From assembly GCF_008704795.1 (NCBI RefSeq), contig NZ_CP023690.1:4598501-4662500 (forward strand): DNA of 64,000 nt. The letters run 5' to 3'. Position 1 is the first letter of the stretch; every line of letters begins with the position of its first letter. The notes beneath the pieces are model-generated. The model saw nothing but the letters and a program-made list of their open reading frames with translations, was not told where the DNA came from and did not search any database. Shown here in pieces: positions 23,685 to 33,929 of the stretch. The DNA is from Streptomyces spectabilis. GTDB lineage: Bacteria; Actinomycetota; Actinomycetes; Streptomycetales; Streptomycetaceae. A program made the position numbers and the translations under genes.

Positions 23685-24473
23685 TCAGGAGATACCGGCG
23701 TCCTTCAGGACCTTCCCGAAGTCGGACTCGCTGTACAGGGAGTCGGCGGGCGCCTTCTCGCCGTCGATCTCGACCGTGGGCGTCCCGGAGACGCCGTCGG
23801 CGGTGAAGGCCTTCATGGCGGTGGCGACCCACGCCTGGTGCGCATTGCTGGCCACGGCCTTCTCGAACGCGGGGTCCTTGATCCCCGCGGCCTTACCGAT
23901 CTTCAGCAGGAACCCGGGCGTGAAGCCGTCGTCGCTCTCCTCGGGCTGGTTGGCGAAGAGCCCGGAGTGGAACTGCGGGAACTTGCCCGTGTCCACGGCG
24001 GCCCGCAGCGCGTTCGCGGCGTTCTTGGAGCCGTCGCCGCCGAAGTTGTTGTCGAGGAACGAGGCGATCGTGTACTCGACCTTCACGTCACCCGCGGCCA
24101 GCGGCCCGACGAGCGCCTGCGCGCCGTTCTCCTCGAACTTCTTGCAGAAGGGGCAGCGCGGGTCCTCGTACACCTTCACGGTGTGCTTCGCCGACGGCTC
24201 GCCGACGGTGATCACTCCACCCTCGACCTTCGTGGGCACCTTCGCGAGGTCGTTCACCGAGGCGGGCGGGACCTTCGCCGCCGGTCCGGTGTCCTGGGAC
24301 GGCGACTTCCCGGCCGGATCGGACGGCTCGGCTGAGGCCGAGGGGGACTTCTTCCCCCCGCCCATCCAGTCGCCGTCGCCGTCGTCGTCGGAGTCGCACC
24401 CGGTGACGACGGCACCGAGCAGCGCGACGGCGGCCACCGAGGCGGCCACGCGCCCGGCCTTGCGTACGGCCAT
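23685..24473 (-). CDS. DsbA-like thioredoxin-fold lipoprotein
   Basis: 262 aa. Lipobox V-T-G-C at Cys26, then an Asp/Ser/Pro-rich linker (27-75), then a DsbA/thioredoxin_4 domain with C107-P-F-C110 redox site in D-P-R-C-P-F-C-K-K-F and the cis-Pro segment V-S-G-T-P-T-V. Likely a membrane-anchored disulfide oxidoreductase outside the cell. ATG at 24473 has GGAGGGC eight bases before; an upstream in-frame ATG lacks such a site. Divergent from the FAD oxidoreductase. Confidence 0.86.
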   Translation of the reverse strand: MAVRKAGRVAASVAAVALLGAVVTGCDSDDDGDGDWMGGGKKSPSASAEPSDPAGKSPSQDTGPAAKVPPASVNDLAKVPTKVEGGVITVGEPSAKHTVKVYEDPRCPFCKKFEENGAQALVGPLAAGDVKVEYTIASFLDNNFGGDGSKNAANALRAAVDTGKFPQFHSGLFANQPEESDDGFTPGFLLKIGKAAGIKDPAFEKAVASNAHQAWVATAMKAFTADGVSGTPTVEIDGEKAPADSLYSESDFGKVLKDAGIS

Positions 24474-24586
24474 GAAAAGCCCTCCAGAACTCCTGAAATC
24501 ACCACGTACCGCTGAGGGCACCCGAAGTACCGGAAATCTATCCGACCCCTGCCCAGAGCTCCGTGCGCGCAGTAACCTCCCGCCCC

Positions 24587-25996
24587 ATGAGCAGCGCGGA
24601 CACCGTGAACGGCGGCATCTCCTTCTGGTACGCGGACGACGGGCTCCCGGCGCCCCGCGAGCCCCTCGGCGGTGACACCAGCGCCGACGTCTGCGTGGTG
24701 GGCGGCGGCTACACCGGCCTGTGGACCGCGTACTACCTGAAGAAGGCGGCCCCCTTCCTGCGCGTCACGGTCCTGGAGCAGAGGTTCTGCGGCTACGGCG
24801 CCTCCGGCCGCAACGGCGGCTGGCTCTACAACGGCATCGCGGGCCGCGACCGGTACGCCGCGCTGCACGGCCACGAGGCCGCCGTCCGCCTCCAGCGGGC
24901 CATGAACGACACGGTCGGCGAGGTCGTCCGCGTCGCCGCCGAGGAGAAGATCGAGGCCGACATCCACCAGGGCGGCGTCCTCGAAGTCGCGTACACGCCC
25001 GCGCAGCTGGCCCGCCTCAAGGCCTTCCACGCGGCGGAACTGTCGTACGGCGAGGGCGACCGGGTGCTGCGCGGCGCCCGCGAGACCGCCGAGCGGGTGC
25101 GCGTCGCCGGAGCCGTCGGCTCGTCCTGGACGCCGCACGGCGCCCGGCTGCACCCGGTCAAGCTGGTGAAGGGCCTCGCGGCGGCCGTCGAGGCGCTCGG
25201 CGTGACCCTCCACGAGTCGACGCCGGTCACGGACATCCGCCCCGGGCACGCCGTCACCCCGTACGGCACGGTCCGCGCCCCGTACGTGCTGCGCTGCACC
25301 GAGGGCTTCACAGCGTCGCTCAAGGGCCAGCGCCGCACCTGGCTGCCGATGAACTCCTCGATGATCGTGACCGAGCCGCTGCCCGACGACGCCTGGGACG
25401 CCATCGGCTGGGCGGGCCGCGAGACCCTCGGCGACATGGCGCACGCGTACATGTACGCCCAGCGCACCGCGGACGGCCGCATCGCCATCGGCGGCCGGGG
25501 CGTGCCCTACCGCTACGGCTCGAAGACCGACACCGCGGCCGACCCGGGCCGCACCCAGGCCGCCACCGTCGAGGCCCTGCGCACGCTCCTGGTCCGCTTC
25601 TTCCCGCAGCTCACCGGCGTCGGCATCGACCACGCCTGGGCGGGCGTCCTCGGCGTGCCGCGCGACTGGTGCGCCACGGTCGCCCTGGACCGGTCGACGG
25701 GCCTCGGCTGGGCGGGCGGGTACGTCGGCTCCGGCGTCGCCACCGCCAACCTCGCCGGGCGCACGCTGCGGGACCTGGTGCGACGGGACTCGGGGCAGGC
25801 GGGCGCGACGGACCTGACCGGACTCGCCTGGGTGGACCACCGGGTGCGCAAGTGGGAGCCGGAGCCGCTGCGCTGGCTGGGGGTGCACGGCCTGTACGCG
25901 GCGTACCGCGCGGCCGACCGCAGGGAGCTGGCGCGGCCGACGGCGCGCACCACGCGCCTGGCCCGGCTCGCGGACCGCCTCACCGGCCGCGGCTGA
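24587..25996 (+). CDS. DAO-family FAD-dependent oxidoreductase
   Basis: 469 aa D-amino-acid-oxidase-type flavoprotein. FAD motif V-C-V-V-G-G-G-Y-T-G-L-W-T-A-Y-Y-L (about 36-52), G-A-S-G-R-N-G-G-W characteristic of PuuB/gamma-glutamylputrescine oxidase-like enzymes, and C-terminal G-L-G-W-A-G-G-Y-V-G-S-G-V-A. Probably oxidises an amine or amino acid with H2O2 release. ATG at 24587 lacks a clear ribosome site. Confidence 0.8.
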   Translation: MSSADTVNGGISFWYADDGLPAPREPLGGDTSADVCVVGGGYTGLWTAYYLKKAAPFLRVTVLEQRFCGYGASGRNGGWLYNGIAGRDRYAALHGHEAAVRLQRAMNDTVGEVVRVAAEEKIEADIHQGGVLEVAYTPAQLARLKAFHAAELSYGEGDRVLRGARETAERVRVAGAVGSSWTPHGARLHPVKLVKGLAAAVEALGVTLHESTPVTDIRPGHAVTPYGTVRAPYVLRCTEGFTASLKGQRRTWLPMNSSMIVTEPLPDDAWDAIGWAGRETLGDMAHAYMYAQRTADGRIAIGGRGVPYRYGSKTDTAADPGRTQAATVEALRTLLVRFFPQLTGVGIDHAWAGVLGVPRDWCATVALDRSTGLGWAGGYVGSGVATANLAGRTLRDLVRRDSGQAGATDLTGLAWVDHRVRKWEPEPLRWLGVHGLYAAYRAADRRELARPTARTTRLARLADRLTGRG

Positions 25997-26048
25997 GCCG
26001 GTCCCGCCTCCCACCGGCCGCAGCGGAAACGGTTCGGGAGGAAGGTGG

Positions 26049-26125
26049 TGGAGCCCCCTGTCGGATTCGAACCGACGACCTTCGCTTTACAAGAGCGGCG
26101 CTCTGACCAGCTGAGCTAAGGAGGC
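26049..26125 (-). tRNA. tRNA-Thr (anticodon TGT)
   Basis: Cloverleaf on the minus strand: acceptor GCCTCCT / AGGGGGC with one G-U pair, D-arm GCTC...GAGC, anticodon loop CTTGTAA (TGT, reads ACA), T-arm GTCGG-TTCGAAT-CCGAC, discriminator T and an encoded CCA. It reads into the 3' side of the oxidoreductase gene. Confidence 0.95.
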
Positions 26126-26268
26126 CTGCACGGGCCCCTGAGCGGCCGTGCCCGTGCAGTGTAACCAACGGGACCCCCACCGCAGTCGAAAATCTCGTCG
26201 AAGGTCATCCTCTCCGGACTACTGACAGAGCGGTGACCAGCGGGGTAGCGTCACGGGCAGTCCGGATG

Positions 26269-26284
26269 ACTGGACTAGACCCAT
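26269..26284. promoter_or_regulatory. dre-like DasR operator upstream of msiK
   Basis: ACTGGACTAGACCCAT matches 13 of 16 consensus positions and shares its first 13 bases with the nagK site. It ends 51 bases before the msiK ATG. Confidence 0.7.
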
Positions 26285-26335
26285 CCTTTACTCGGATCGT
26301 CCGGCACGTTCCTGCCGGTGAAGGGGGCCCTCACC

Positions 26336-27472
<1,137 letters not shown>

Positions 27473-27521
27473 CGCGTCCGGAGCGCGCCTAGCGGCGACG
27501 GCCGCCGTCGTCAACCGCACC

Positions 27522-27553
27522 GAAGGGCCCCGTGCTCAGGCACGGGGCCCTTC
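27522..27553 (+). terminator. Terminator after msiK
   Basis: Perfect arms GAAGGGCCCCGTGC and complement with TCAG loop. Confidence 0.88.
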
Positions 27554-27714
27554 GCGCGCTCTCGGACATCTCCGAGCGTTGTCGACAAATACCCCGGCAC
27601 ATCAGTCATTTCGTCCGCTGTTCGTCAACATCCATTTCGCCAAACCACATTTCCCCTCACCCGACCGGGTGACTAAATGTCGCCAAATCATCACCTAGCG
27701 CTACCCTCACTCGC

Positions 27715-28173
27715 GTGACGCACTCCGCCAACCACACCCAGAAGCCGCGCCGAGGCCACCGCGGCCCCGGCCGCCGCATCGGGCGCACGCTCGCCCTCGT
27801 CCTGCCCGTCGTCCTGGTGCTGTCCGGCACGCTCGCGGTCACCCGGGTCAACTGGTCCGGCAGCTCATCGGATTCGGTCCTCACCGCGTCCGCGGGCGAC
27901 CTCTCCGCGCCGGCCAGGTCCCGCGGCCCCCACGAGGTGCTGCGCGACCGCCTCCTCCTGGAGCTCCAGGAGAAGAACCCGGGCGTCGCCCTCACCCACC
28001 TCCAGCGGGAGGTCGACCGGCACCCGTCGCTCGCCAAGCACTGCGTGTCCATCGCCCGCGCCCTCGGCCGCGCCGCCGTCCGCGCCTACGGCCCGACCCG
28101 CGCCCAGTCGTACGCCCGCCCCGTGTGCGACACGTCCTTCGCCACGGGCGTCGCCGCCCACCACAACAGCTGA
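27715..28173 (+). CDS. Small membrane-anchored or secreted protein, unknown function
   Basis: 152 aa. Basic N-terminus (K-P-R-R-G-H-R-G-P-G-R-R), one hydrophobic segment (L-A-L-V-L-P-V-V-L-V-L-S-G-T-L-A-V) and an extracytoplasmic helical region rich in Arg/Leu with two Cys (K-H-C and P-V-C-D-T) that could pair. GTG start at 27715 lies about 8 bases after a TACCCT -10-like box, so a leaderless transcript is likely. No family recognised. Confidence 0.65.
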   Translation: MTHSANHTQKPRRGHRGPGRRIGRTLALVLPVVLVLSGTLAVTRVNWSGSSSDSVLTASAGDLSAPARSRGPHEVLRDRLLLELQEKNPGVALTHLQREVDRHPSLAKHCVSIARALGRAAVRAYGPTRAQSYARPVCDTSFATGVAAHHNS

Positions 28174-28267
28174 GGAGCACCGGGCCGACCCCGGCCCCAC
28201 CCCTAGCACCCCCTGTCAGCGCCGGCCACGTCGGAACCCTGCGCGCCCCAACGCGTAGGGTTCCGTC

Positions 28268-29002
28268 ATGACCACCGGTGACACCCACACAGCACAGCCC
28301 ACACAGGCCGTGGTCCTGGCCGGCGGCCAGGGTTCCCGGCTGCGCCCGTACACCGATGACCGCCCCAAGCCCATGGTCGAGATCCCCGGCACGGGCACCC
28401 CGATCATCGGCCACCAGCTCGCCTGGCTCGCCGCCGAGGGCGTGACGGACGCGGTCGTCTCCTGCGGCCACCTGGCCGAGGTGCTCCAGGACTGGCTGGA
28501 CACCGCCGACCTGCCGCTGAAGGTCACCACCGTCGTCGAGACGGAGCCCCTGGGCCGCGGCGGCGGCCTGAAGTACGCGGCCGCCCACCTGCCGCACCCC
28601 GATCAGCCGTGGTACGCCACGAACGGCGACATCTGGACCCGCTTCTCGCTGCGCGACATGGCGGCCTTCCACGCCGAGCGCGACGCCACCGCCACGCTCG
28701 CCCTCGCCCGCCCCCGCATCCCCTGGGGCGCCGTCGAGACCGACGCGTTCGGCCACATCACGGACTTCATCGAGGCCCCGCCGTCCCCGTACCTCATCAA
28801 CGCGGGCGTGTACGTCTTCTCCTCCGCCTTCACCGCCCTGCTCCCGGACCTCGGCGACCACGAGCGCACCACGTTCCCGCGCCTGGCCCGCGAGAAGCGC
28901 CTGGCGGGCTTCCCGCTGCCGCAGGGCGCGTACTGGCGCGCCATCGACACCGCGAAGGACCTCACCGAGGCCGCCAAGGAGCTGTCGGCGCGGAACCGCT
29001 GA
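28268..29002 (+). CDS. NDP-sugar nucleotidyltransferase-like protein
   Basis: 244 aa. N-terminal sugar-nucleotide binding signature V-L-A-G-G-Q-G-S-R-L-R-P-Y-T and P-K-P-M-V-E-I, followed by N-G-D-I-W-T-R (metal Asp). It has the single catalytic domain of RmlA/ManC-like pyrophosphorylases without the beta-helix tail. It would make an NDP-hexose from a sugar-1-phosphate; substrate not decidable. ATG at 28268. Confidence 0.82.
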   Translation: MTTGDTHTAQPTQAVVLAGGQGSRLRPYTDDRPKPMVEIPGTGTPIIGHQLAWLAAEGVTDAVVSCGHLAEVLQDWLDTADLPLKVTTVVETEPLGRGGGLKYAAAHLPHPDQPWYATNGDIWTRFSLRDMAAFHAERDATATLALARPRIPWGAVETDAFGHITDFIEAPPSPYLINAGVYVFSSAFTALLPDLGDHERTTFPRLAREKRLAGFPLPQGAYWRAIDTAKDLTEAAKELSARNR

Positions 29003-29013
29003 GCGTCGTCGCG

Positions 29014-29053
29014 CCGAAGGGCCCCGCACACAAGCCGTGTGCGGGGCCCTTCG
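29014..29053. terminator. Bidirectional terminator
   Basis: 17-base perfect arms beginning CGAAGGGCCCCGCACAC around a 6-base loop, between convergent genes. Confidence 0.9.
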
Positions 29054-29069
29054 CGTACGAGCGACGGCC

Positions 29070-30770
29070 TCAGCCCAGTACGCCGCCGAGCAGTCCGGGA
29101 CGCCCGCCGCTGCCGCCGGAGCTGCTGCCGCCGGTCGAGCCGCCCGAACCGCCGGTCGTGCCGCCGGTGGTCCCGCCGCCGGTCGTACCGCCGCTGGAGG
29201 TCGGGCCGCTGGAGGCGGCGGGCGGGCGCTCCTGGGTCGGCGCGGGCTGCTGCTGCGCGGGGGCCTGCTCGCCGGTGCCCTGCGTCGCGCTCGGCTGACT
29301 GCCGGTGCCGCTGACGCTGCCCGTCTCGGGGGCCGCGTCCGGGGTGCCGGTGGCGCCGCCCTGCGTGGGGCTCGCCGTGCTGCCCTGCGTCGGCGCGCCC
29401 GCGGACGCCGAGGGGCTGCTCGCGCCGCCGCGGCGCTCGCGCTTGGCGTCGGGGTCGCCCGGCAGCGGGGAGCCGGGCAGCTCGTTGCGGGGCGCCTCGC
29501 CGGGCCCGGGCACGGTCACGCGGTCCGCGTCCCGCACCGCGCCGCCGAGCAGCGAGCCGACGAGCAGCGTCAGACCGACGACGACGGTGCCGACGAGCCC
29601 GCCCCTGCGCAGCACCCGGCGGCGCAGCTCCCACAGCGCGGCGCGCGGCCCGAGGGTGCGCCAGGCCTCCCCGGCGAGCCGGGCGTCGACGGAGTAGACC
29701 GGGGCGCCCGCGATGATGAGCGGCGACCAAGCGGCGAGGTAGATGATGTCGGGCGCGTCGTACGCCGGGACGGTCTTCCAGCTGACCGTCACGAGGAGCG
29801 CGATCGAAAGGAGCATCCCCACCCCGGCGGCGACCCGCTGCCAGAGCCCGAGAACGGTGAGCACGCCCACGATCACCTGCAGGAAGGCGATGACGAGGCC
29901 CGCGCCCACGGGGTGCTGGAGCGCCCAGTCCCGCAGCGGCTCGGCGAGCGCCCAGGGGTGCAGCGAATTCAGCCACTTGACCATGGAGCCGCGCTCGCCG
30001 CCGTCGAAGTAGACGGGGTCGCAGAGCTTGCCCATGCCCGCGTAGATGGAGATGAAGCCGAGGAAGACGCGCAGCGGGAGCAGCACCACGCCGAGGTTGA
30101 GGCGGCGCCCCGGGTAGTAGGCGTGGCGCACCCCGCCCGGCGGCCTGCCGGTCCTGCGCTCCTCCGCCGCGTCGTCGAGCCCGGCCTCGTCCCCGTAGCC
30201 GTCGTCGTACGGCTCCTCGACGCGGTGCTCGTCGTCGGCGCTGCCCGGCATCCGCATCTGCGGCAGGAGCCGGGTGGGGCCGTGGTCGCCGCCGCGCGCG
30301 CCGATGCCGACGGCGGGGGTCTGCACGGTGTCGCCGTACGGATCGCCGACGTCGACGCGCGGGATGACCTGCGTGGCACCGGCGTCGTCGAAGTGCGGAT
30401 CGCCGCCGGCCGCCGCGTCCGCCGAACGGCGCACCCCGCTGCCGCGCACGGCCTGCAGCAGTCCGCCCGCGCCGGGGTCACCCGGCTCGGACTTCCCGCT
30501 CCAGACGACCGGCGCGCGCCGGCGCGCGGCGCCGCTCGAAGCGCCCACCGCGGGCATGCGCACGGTGTCCTCGGCAGCGCTCAAGTGGCGGGCGACGCGC
30601 GGCGATTGGGTCCGCCCGGCCGGGGGCAGCTGGACGCGGAAGCTCGCGTGATTGACGATGACCTGCGCGGGGTCGCAGGGCACCTTCACCATGCTCAGCG
30701 CGGGAGCGTCGTCGAACCCTGACGAGCGTCCCCCCGTGGGTGTGCGGGGTGTTCTGGTGTCCACACTCAT
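29070..30770 (-). CDS. DoxX-family membrane protein with long low-complexity tails
   Basis: 566 aa. Residues 1-230 are a hydrophilic, probably disordered, cytoplasmic region. A DoxX-like core of four to five helices (about 235-420: L-P-L-R-V-F-L-G-F-I-S-I-Y-A-G-M-G-K-L) follows, then one more helix (V-V-G-L-T-L-L-V-G-S-L-L-G), then an extracellular Ser/Thr/Gly/Pro/Gln tail with repeated G-G-T-T-G-G and G-G-S-G-G units. DoxX proteins are linked to redox or thiol stress. The C-terminal low-complexity tail of over 100 aa is unusual for the family. Convergent to the nucleotidyltransferase gene. Confidence 0.75.
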   Translation of the reverse strand: MSVDTRTPRTPTGGRSSGFDDAPALSMVKVPCDPAQVIVNHASFRVQLPPAGRTQSPRVARHLSAAEDTVRMPAVGASSGAARRRAPVVWSGKSEPGDPGAGGLLQAVRGSGVRRSADAAAGGDPHFDDAGATQVIPRVDVGDPYGDTVQTPAVGIGARGGDHGPTRLLPQMRMPGSADDEHRVEEPYDDGYGDEAGLDDAAEERRTGRPPGGVRHAYYPGRRLNLGVVLLPLRVFLGFISIYAGMGKLCDPVYFDGGERGSMVKWLNSLHPWALAEPLRDWALQHPVGAGLVIAFLQVIVGVLTVLGLWQRVAAGVGMLLSIALLVTVSWKTVPAYDAPDIIYLAAWSPLIIAGAPVYSVDARLAGEAWRTLGPRAALWELRRRVLRRGGLVGTVVVGLTLLVGSLLGGAVRDADRVTVPGPGEAPRNELPGSPLPGDPDAKRERRGGASSPSASAGAPTQGSTASPTQGGATGTPDAAPETGSVSGTGSQPSATQGTGEQAPAQQQPAPTQERPPAASSGPTSSGGTTGGGTTGGTTGGSGGSTGGSSSGGSGGRPGLLGGVLG

Positions 30771-30869
30771 CTAACCGAGTGACGCGAGGTTTGGACACTG
30801 CCTTGACCGCCCGGATCTGTCCGGACCCCGTCAAACCCCGACTTTCCCCGCCCCCGGCGGGGTCGTGGC

Positions 30870-31811
30870 TCAGCCCCTGCGGCGGGCCGCCTCGTAGAGC
30901 ACCACGCCCGCGGCGACACCGGCGTTCAGGGACTCGGCCCCGCCCGGCATGGGGATGCGCACGCGGAAGTCGCAGGTCTCGCCCACGAGCCGGGAGAGCC
31001 CCTTGCCCTCGCTGCCGATGACGATGACGACAGGGCCTTCGAGGGCTTCGAGGTCCCCGATCTCGCGGTCCCCGTCGGCGGCCAGGCCGACGACCACGAT
31101 GCCCGCCTTCTGGTACGCCTCCAGGGCCCGCGTCAGGTTGGTGGCCCGCGCCACCGGCGTGCGCGCGGCCGTACCGGCGGACGTCTTCCACGCGCCCGCC
31201 GTCATCCCGGCGGCGCGCCGCTCGGGCACGACGACCCCGTGGCCGCCGAAGGCGGCCACGGACCGCACCACGGCGCCCAGGTTCCGCGGGTCCGTCACGC
31301 CGTCGAGCGCCACGATCAGCGGGTCCGCGCCCTCGTCGTACGCGGCCGCGGCGAGGTCCTCCGGGTGCGCGTACTCGTACGGCGGCACCTGGAGCACGAG
31401 GCCCTGGTGGTTGAGGCCGTTGGTCATGCGGTCCAGCTCGGGCCGCGGGGCCTCCATCAGGTGGATGTTGCCGCGCTCACCGGCGAGCCGCAGCGCGTCA
31501 CGGACGCGCTCGTCGTTGTCGATGAACTGCTGTACGTACAGCGTGGTCGCGGGCACGCCGTCGCGCAGCGCCTCGAACACCGGGTTGCGCCCGACGACCA
31601 TCTCGGACGTGCCCTTGGGGCCACCGCGGCGCTGCTGCGGGCGGCCCTGCGCGCGCCGCGCCTGGGCCTGCGCGATGCGCTGCTTGGCGTGCCCCTTGCG
31701 CATCTCGGCGGGCGGCGTCGGCCCCTTGCCTTCGAGGGCCCGGCGCCGCTTTCCGCCGCTGCCGACCTGCGCGCCCTTCTTGCCGGACATGCGGCGGTTG
31801 TTAGCGGCCAT
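30870..31811 (-). CDS. rlmB: 23S rRNA 2'-O-methyltransferase RlmB (SpoU/TrmH family)
   Basis: 313 aa. A basic N-terminal extension of about 70 aa is followed by the substrate-binding subdomain ([10 protein letters not shown]) and the SPOUT knot: motif 1 [11 protein letters not shown], motif 2 [10 protein letters not shown], motif 3 [10 protein letters not shown]. It uses S-adenosylmethionine to methylate a G ribose in 23S rRNA (or tRNA). The Lys/Arg-rich N-terminus is typical of actinobacterial copies. Located downstream of cysS on the same strand, a common arrangement. Confidence 0.92.
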   Translation of the reverse strand: MAANNRRMSGKKGAQVGSGGKRRRALEGKGPTPPAEMRKGHAKQRIAQAQARRAQGRPQQRRGGPKGTSEMVVGRNPVFEALRDGVPATTLYVQQFIDNDERVRDALRLAGERGNIHLMEAPRPELDRMTNGLNHQGLVLQVPPYEYAHPEDLAAAAYDEGADPLIVALDGVTDPRNLGAVVRSVAAFGGHGVVVPERRAAGMTAGAWKTSAGTAARTPVARATNLTRALEAYQKAGIVVVGLAADGDREIGDLEALEGPVVIVIGSEGKGLSRLVGETCDFRVRIPMPGGAESLNAGVAAGVVLYEAARRRG

Positions 31812-31941
31812 GACCTACCCGTCTGTGTGAAGCGTGGCCGCGTGCGCGAGTGAACGCACGCGGCGTGAATCCGAAGTCGTACTGATGTCGTACATGCAGT
31901 GTGCCGCCCAGCGGGCCGGGCGGCACATCAGCGGGTCCCGG

Positions 31942-33348
31942 CTAGCGCGACCCGAGCGTCCAGCGCGGCCCCGAGGGGCCGTCCTCGATGGCGAGGCCCG
32001 CCTGGGCGAGCTGGTCGCGGATGGCGTCGGCGGTGGCCCAGTCCTTGCGGCCGCGCGCGGCCTCGCGCTGGTCGAGCACGAGCCGGACGAGGGTGTCGAC
32101 GACGCCGTGCAGCTCGTCGCCCGGGCCCTCGCTCCCGGCCGCCGCCCAGTGCGGGTCGAACGGGTCGAGGCCGAGGACGCCCAGCATGGCCCGCACCTCG
32201 GCGAGCCGCGCCACGGCGGCCTCCTTGTCGTCCGCGGCGAGCGCGGAGTTGCCCTGGCGGACCGTGGTGTGGACGATCGCGAGCGCCTGCGGGACGCCCA
32301 GGTCGTCGTCCATCGCGTCGGCGAACGCGGGCGGCACCTCGGCCGTGGGCTCCACGACGCCCCCGGCCAGCTCCACCACGCGCTGCGCGAAGCCCTCGAT
32401 GCGGCTGAACGCCGCCTCGGCCTCGCGCAGGGCCTCCTCGCTGTACTCGATCATCGAGCGGTAGTGCGGGGTGCCCAGGTAGTAGCGCAGGACGATGGGG
32501 CGCCAGCGCTTGACCATCTCGGAGACGAGCACCGAGTTGCCGAGCGACTTGGACATCTTCTCGCCGCTCATGGTGACCCAGGCGTTGTGCACCCAGTACG
32601 TCGCGAAGTCGTCGCCGAAGGCCTTGGCCTGGGCGATCTCGTTCTCGTGGTGCGGGAAGATCAGGTCGATGCCGCCGCCGTGGATGTCGAAGGCGCTGCC
32701 CAGGTACTTGTGCGCCATGGCCGAGCACTCCAGGTGCCAGCCGGGGCGGCCCGGGCCGAAGGGCGTGTCCCAGGCGGGCTCGCCCGGCTTGACGGCCTTC
32801 CACATGGCGAAGTCGCGCGGGTCGCGCTTGCCGGTGATGCCCTCCTCGGCGGGCTGCTGCATCTTGTCCAGGTCCTGGCGCGACAGCTCCAGGTACCGGG
32901 GCCAGGAGCGCACGTCGAAGTAGACGCTGCCGTCGGCCTCGTAGGCGTGGCCGCGCTCGATGAGGCCGCGCATCATCTCGACCATCTCGGTGACGTGGCC
33001 GGTGGCGCGGGGCTCGTAGGTGGGCGGGAGGCAGCCGAGGGCGTCGTAGCCGTCGTTGAAGGCGCGCTCGTTCTCGTAGCCGATGGACCACCAGGGGCGG
33101 CCCTGGTCCGCGGACTTCCAGATGATCTTGTCGTCGATGTCCGTGACGTTGCGGATGAACGTCACGTCGTAGCCGCGGTAGTCGAACCAGCGGCGCATGA
33201 TGTCGAAGTTCAGGCCCGACCGGATGTGCCCGATGTGCGGGGCAGCCTGCACCGTGGCGCCACACAGGTAGATCGAGACACAGCCCGGGGTGAGGGGCTG
33301 GAAGTCACGGATCTGCCGGGCGCTGGTGTCGTACAGGCGAATCGTCAC
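31942..33348 (-). CDS. cysS: Cysteinyl-tRNA synthetase
   Basis: 468 aa class I synthetase charging tRNA-Cys. Zinc-binding C29, H38-I-G-H41, W-H-L-E-C-S-A-M and H-H-E-N-E zinc ligands, K264-M-S-K-S268. GTG 33348 is chosen over an upstream ATG because the family starts T-I-R-L-Y-D and CTGGAG precedes the GTG. Full length. Followed by rlmB after 130 bases. Confidence 0.96.
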   Translation of the reverse strand: MTIRLYDTSARQIRDFQPLTPGCVSIYLCGATVQAAPHIGHIRSGLNFDIMRRWFDYRGYDVTFIRNVTDIDDKIIWKSADQGRPWWSIGYENERAFNDGYDALGCLPPTYEPRATGHVTEMVEMMRGLIERGHAYEADGSVYFDVRSWPRYLELSRQDLDKMQQPAEEGITGKRDPRDFAMWKAVKPGEPAWDTPFGPGRPGWHLECSAMAHKYLGSAFDIHGGGIDLIFPHHENEIAQAKAFGDDFATYWVHNAWVTMSGEKMSKSLGNSVLVSEMVKRWRPIVLRYYLGTPHYRSMIEYSEEALREAEAAFSRIEGFAQRVVELAGGVVEPTAEVPPAFADAMDDDLGVPQALAIVHTTVRQGNSALAADDKEAAVARLAEVRAMLGVLGLDPFDPHWAAAGSEGPGDELHGVVDTLVRLVLDQREAARGRKDWATADAIRDQLAQAGLAIEDGPSGPRWTLGSR

Positions 33349-33374
33349 CACTCCAGGGTAGTGGGCGCCGGGCA

Positions 33375-33405
33375 GTGCCCCGCTCCCTTGGGGGACGCGG
33401 GGCAC
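33375..33405 (-). terminator. Terminator after PPOX gene
   Basis: GTGCCCCGC ... GCGGGGCAC arms in the gap between the PPOX gene and cysS. Confidence 0.7.
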
Positions 33406-33427
33406 GCAACCGTGACGTTCCGGCTCG

Positions 33428-33832
33428 TCAGATGCGGCCGACGACCTTGCGGGGCGTCACGCGGACGACCACGCGCTGCGCGTCGTCCTTGGACGCCGGG
33501 TTGAAGTCGGCGTAGTCCTTGCCCGTGTACTTACGCGACAGCTCGTCGATCAGCTCCTGGCCGCCCTCGGTGGTCAGCTGGGCGGTGCCGCGGATCTCCG
33601 CGTACGTGTAAGGGGCGTCGAAGGGCTGGAACAGCACCGTCACGCGCGGGTCACGGCGCAGGTTCTTCTCCTTCTGCCGCCCGATGGTGGTGGAGATGAG
33701 GACGTCGTCGCCGTCGCGCGTCACCCAGACCGGTGAGAGCTGGGGGCTGCCGTCGGGCTGGATGGTGGCGACGGTGACGAACACGGGCGTGTCGAGCAGG
33801 GACTTGAGGTCTTCGGACAGTGCGGCGGACAT
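33428..33832 (-). CDS. PPOX-class F420/FMN-dependent oxidoreductase
   Basis: 134 aa split-barrel protein of the pyridoxamine-phosphate-oxidase-like group: V-A-T-I-Q-P-D-G-S-P-Q-L-S-P-V-W-V, D-D-V-L-I-S-T-T-I-G-R-Q-K-E-K-N-L and P-R-V-T-V-L. In actinomycetes this group mostly binds F420 or FMN. Cytoplasmic; substrate unknown. ATG at 33832 has GAGGAGT upstream. Confidence 0.82.
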   Translation of the reverse strand: MSAALSEDLKSLLDTPVFVTVATIQPDGSPQLSPVWVTRDGDDVLISTTIGRQKEKNLRRDPRVTVLFQPFDAPYTYAEIRGTAQLTTEGGQELIDELSRKYTGKDYADFNPASKDDAQRVVVRVTPRKVVGRI

Positions 33833-33889
33833 GGCTTCACTCCTCGGCCTGGTTGATCGCTGGACGAGTCGTACCCCTATCGGATCCGG

Positions 33890-33915
33890 CAGCCCCGCAC
33901 CACGGGGCGGGGCTG
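33890..33915 (-). terminator. Terminator after ispDF
   Basis: CAGCCCCGC and GCGGGGCTG arms with an 8-base loop, directly downstream of ispF. Confidence 0.75.
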
Positions 33916-33929
33916 GTTTCGGCCCCCTC

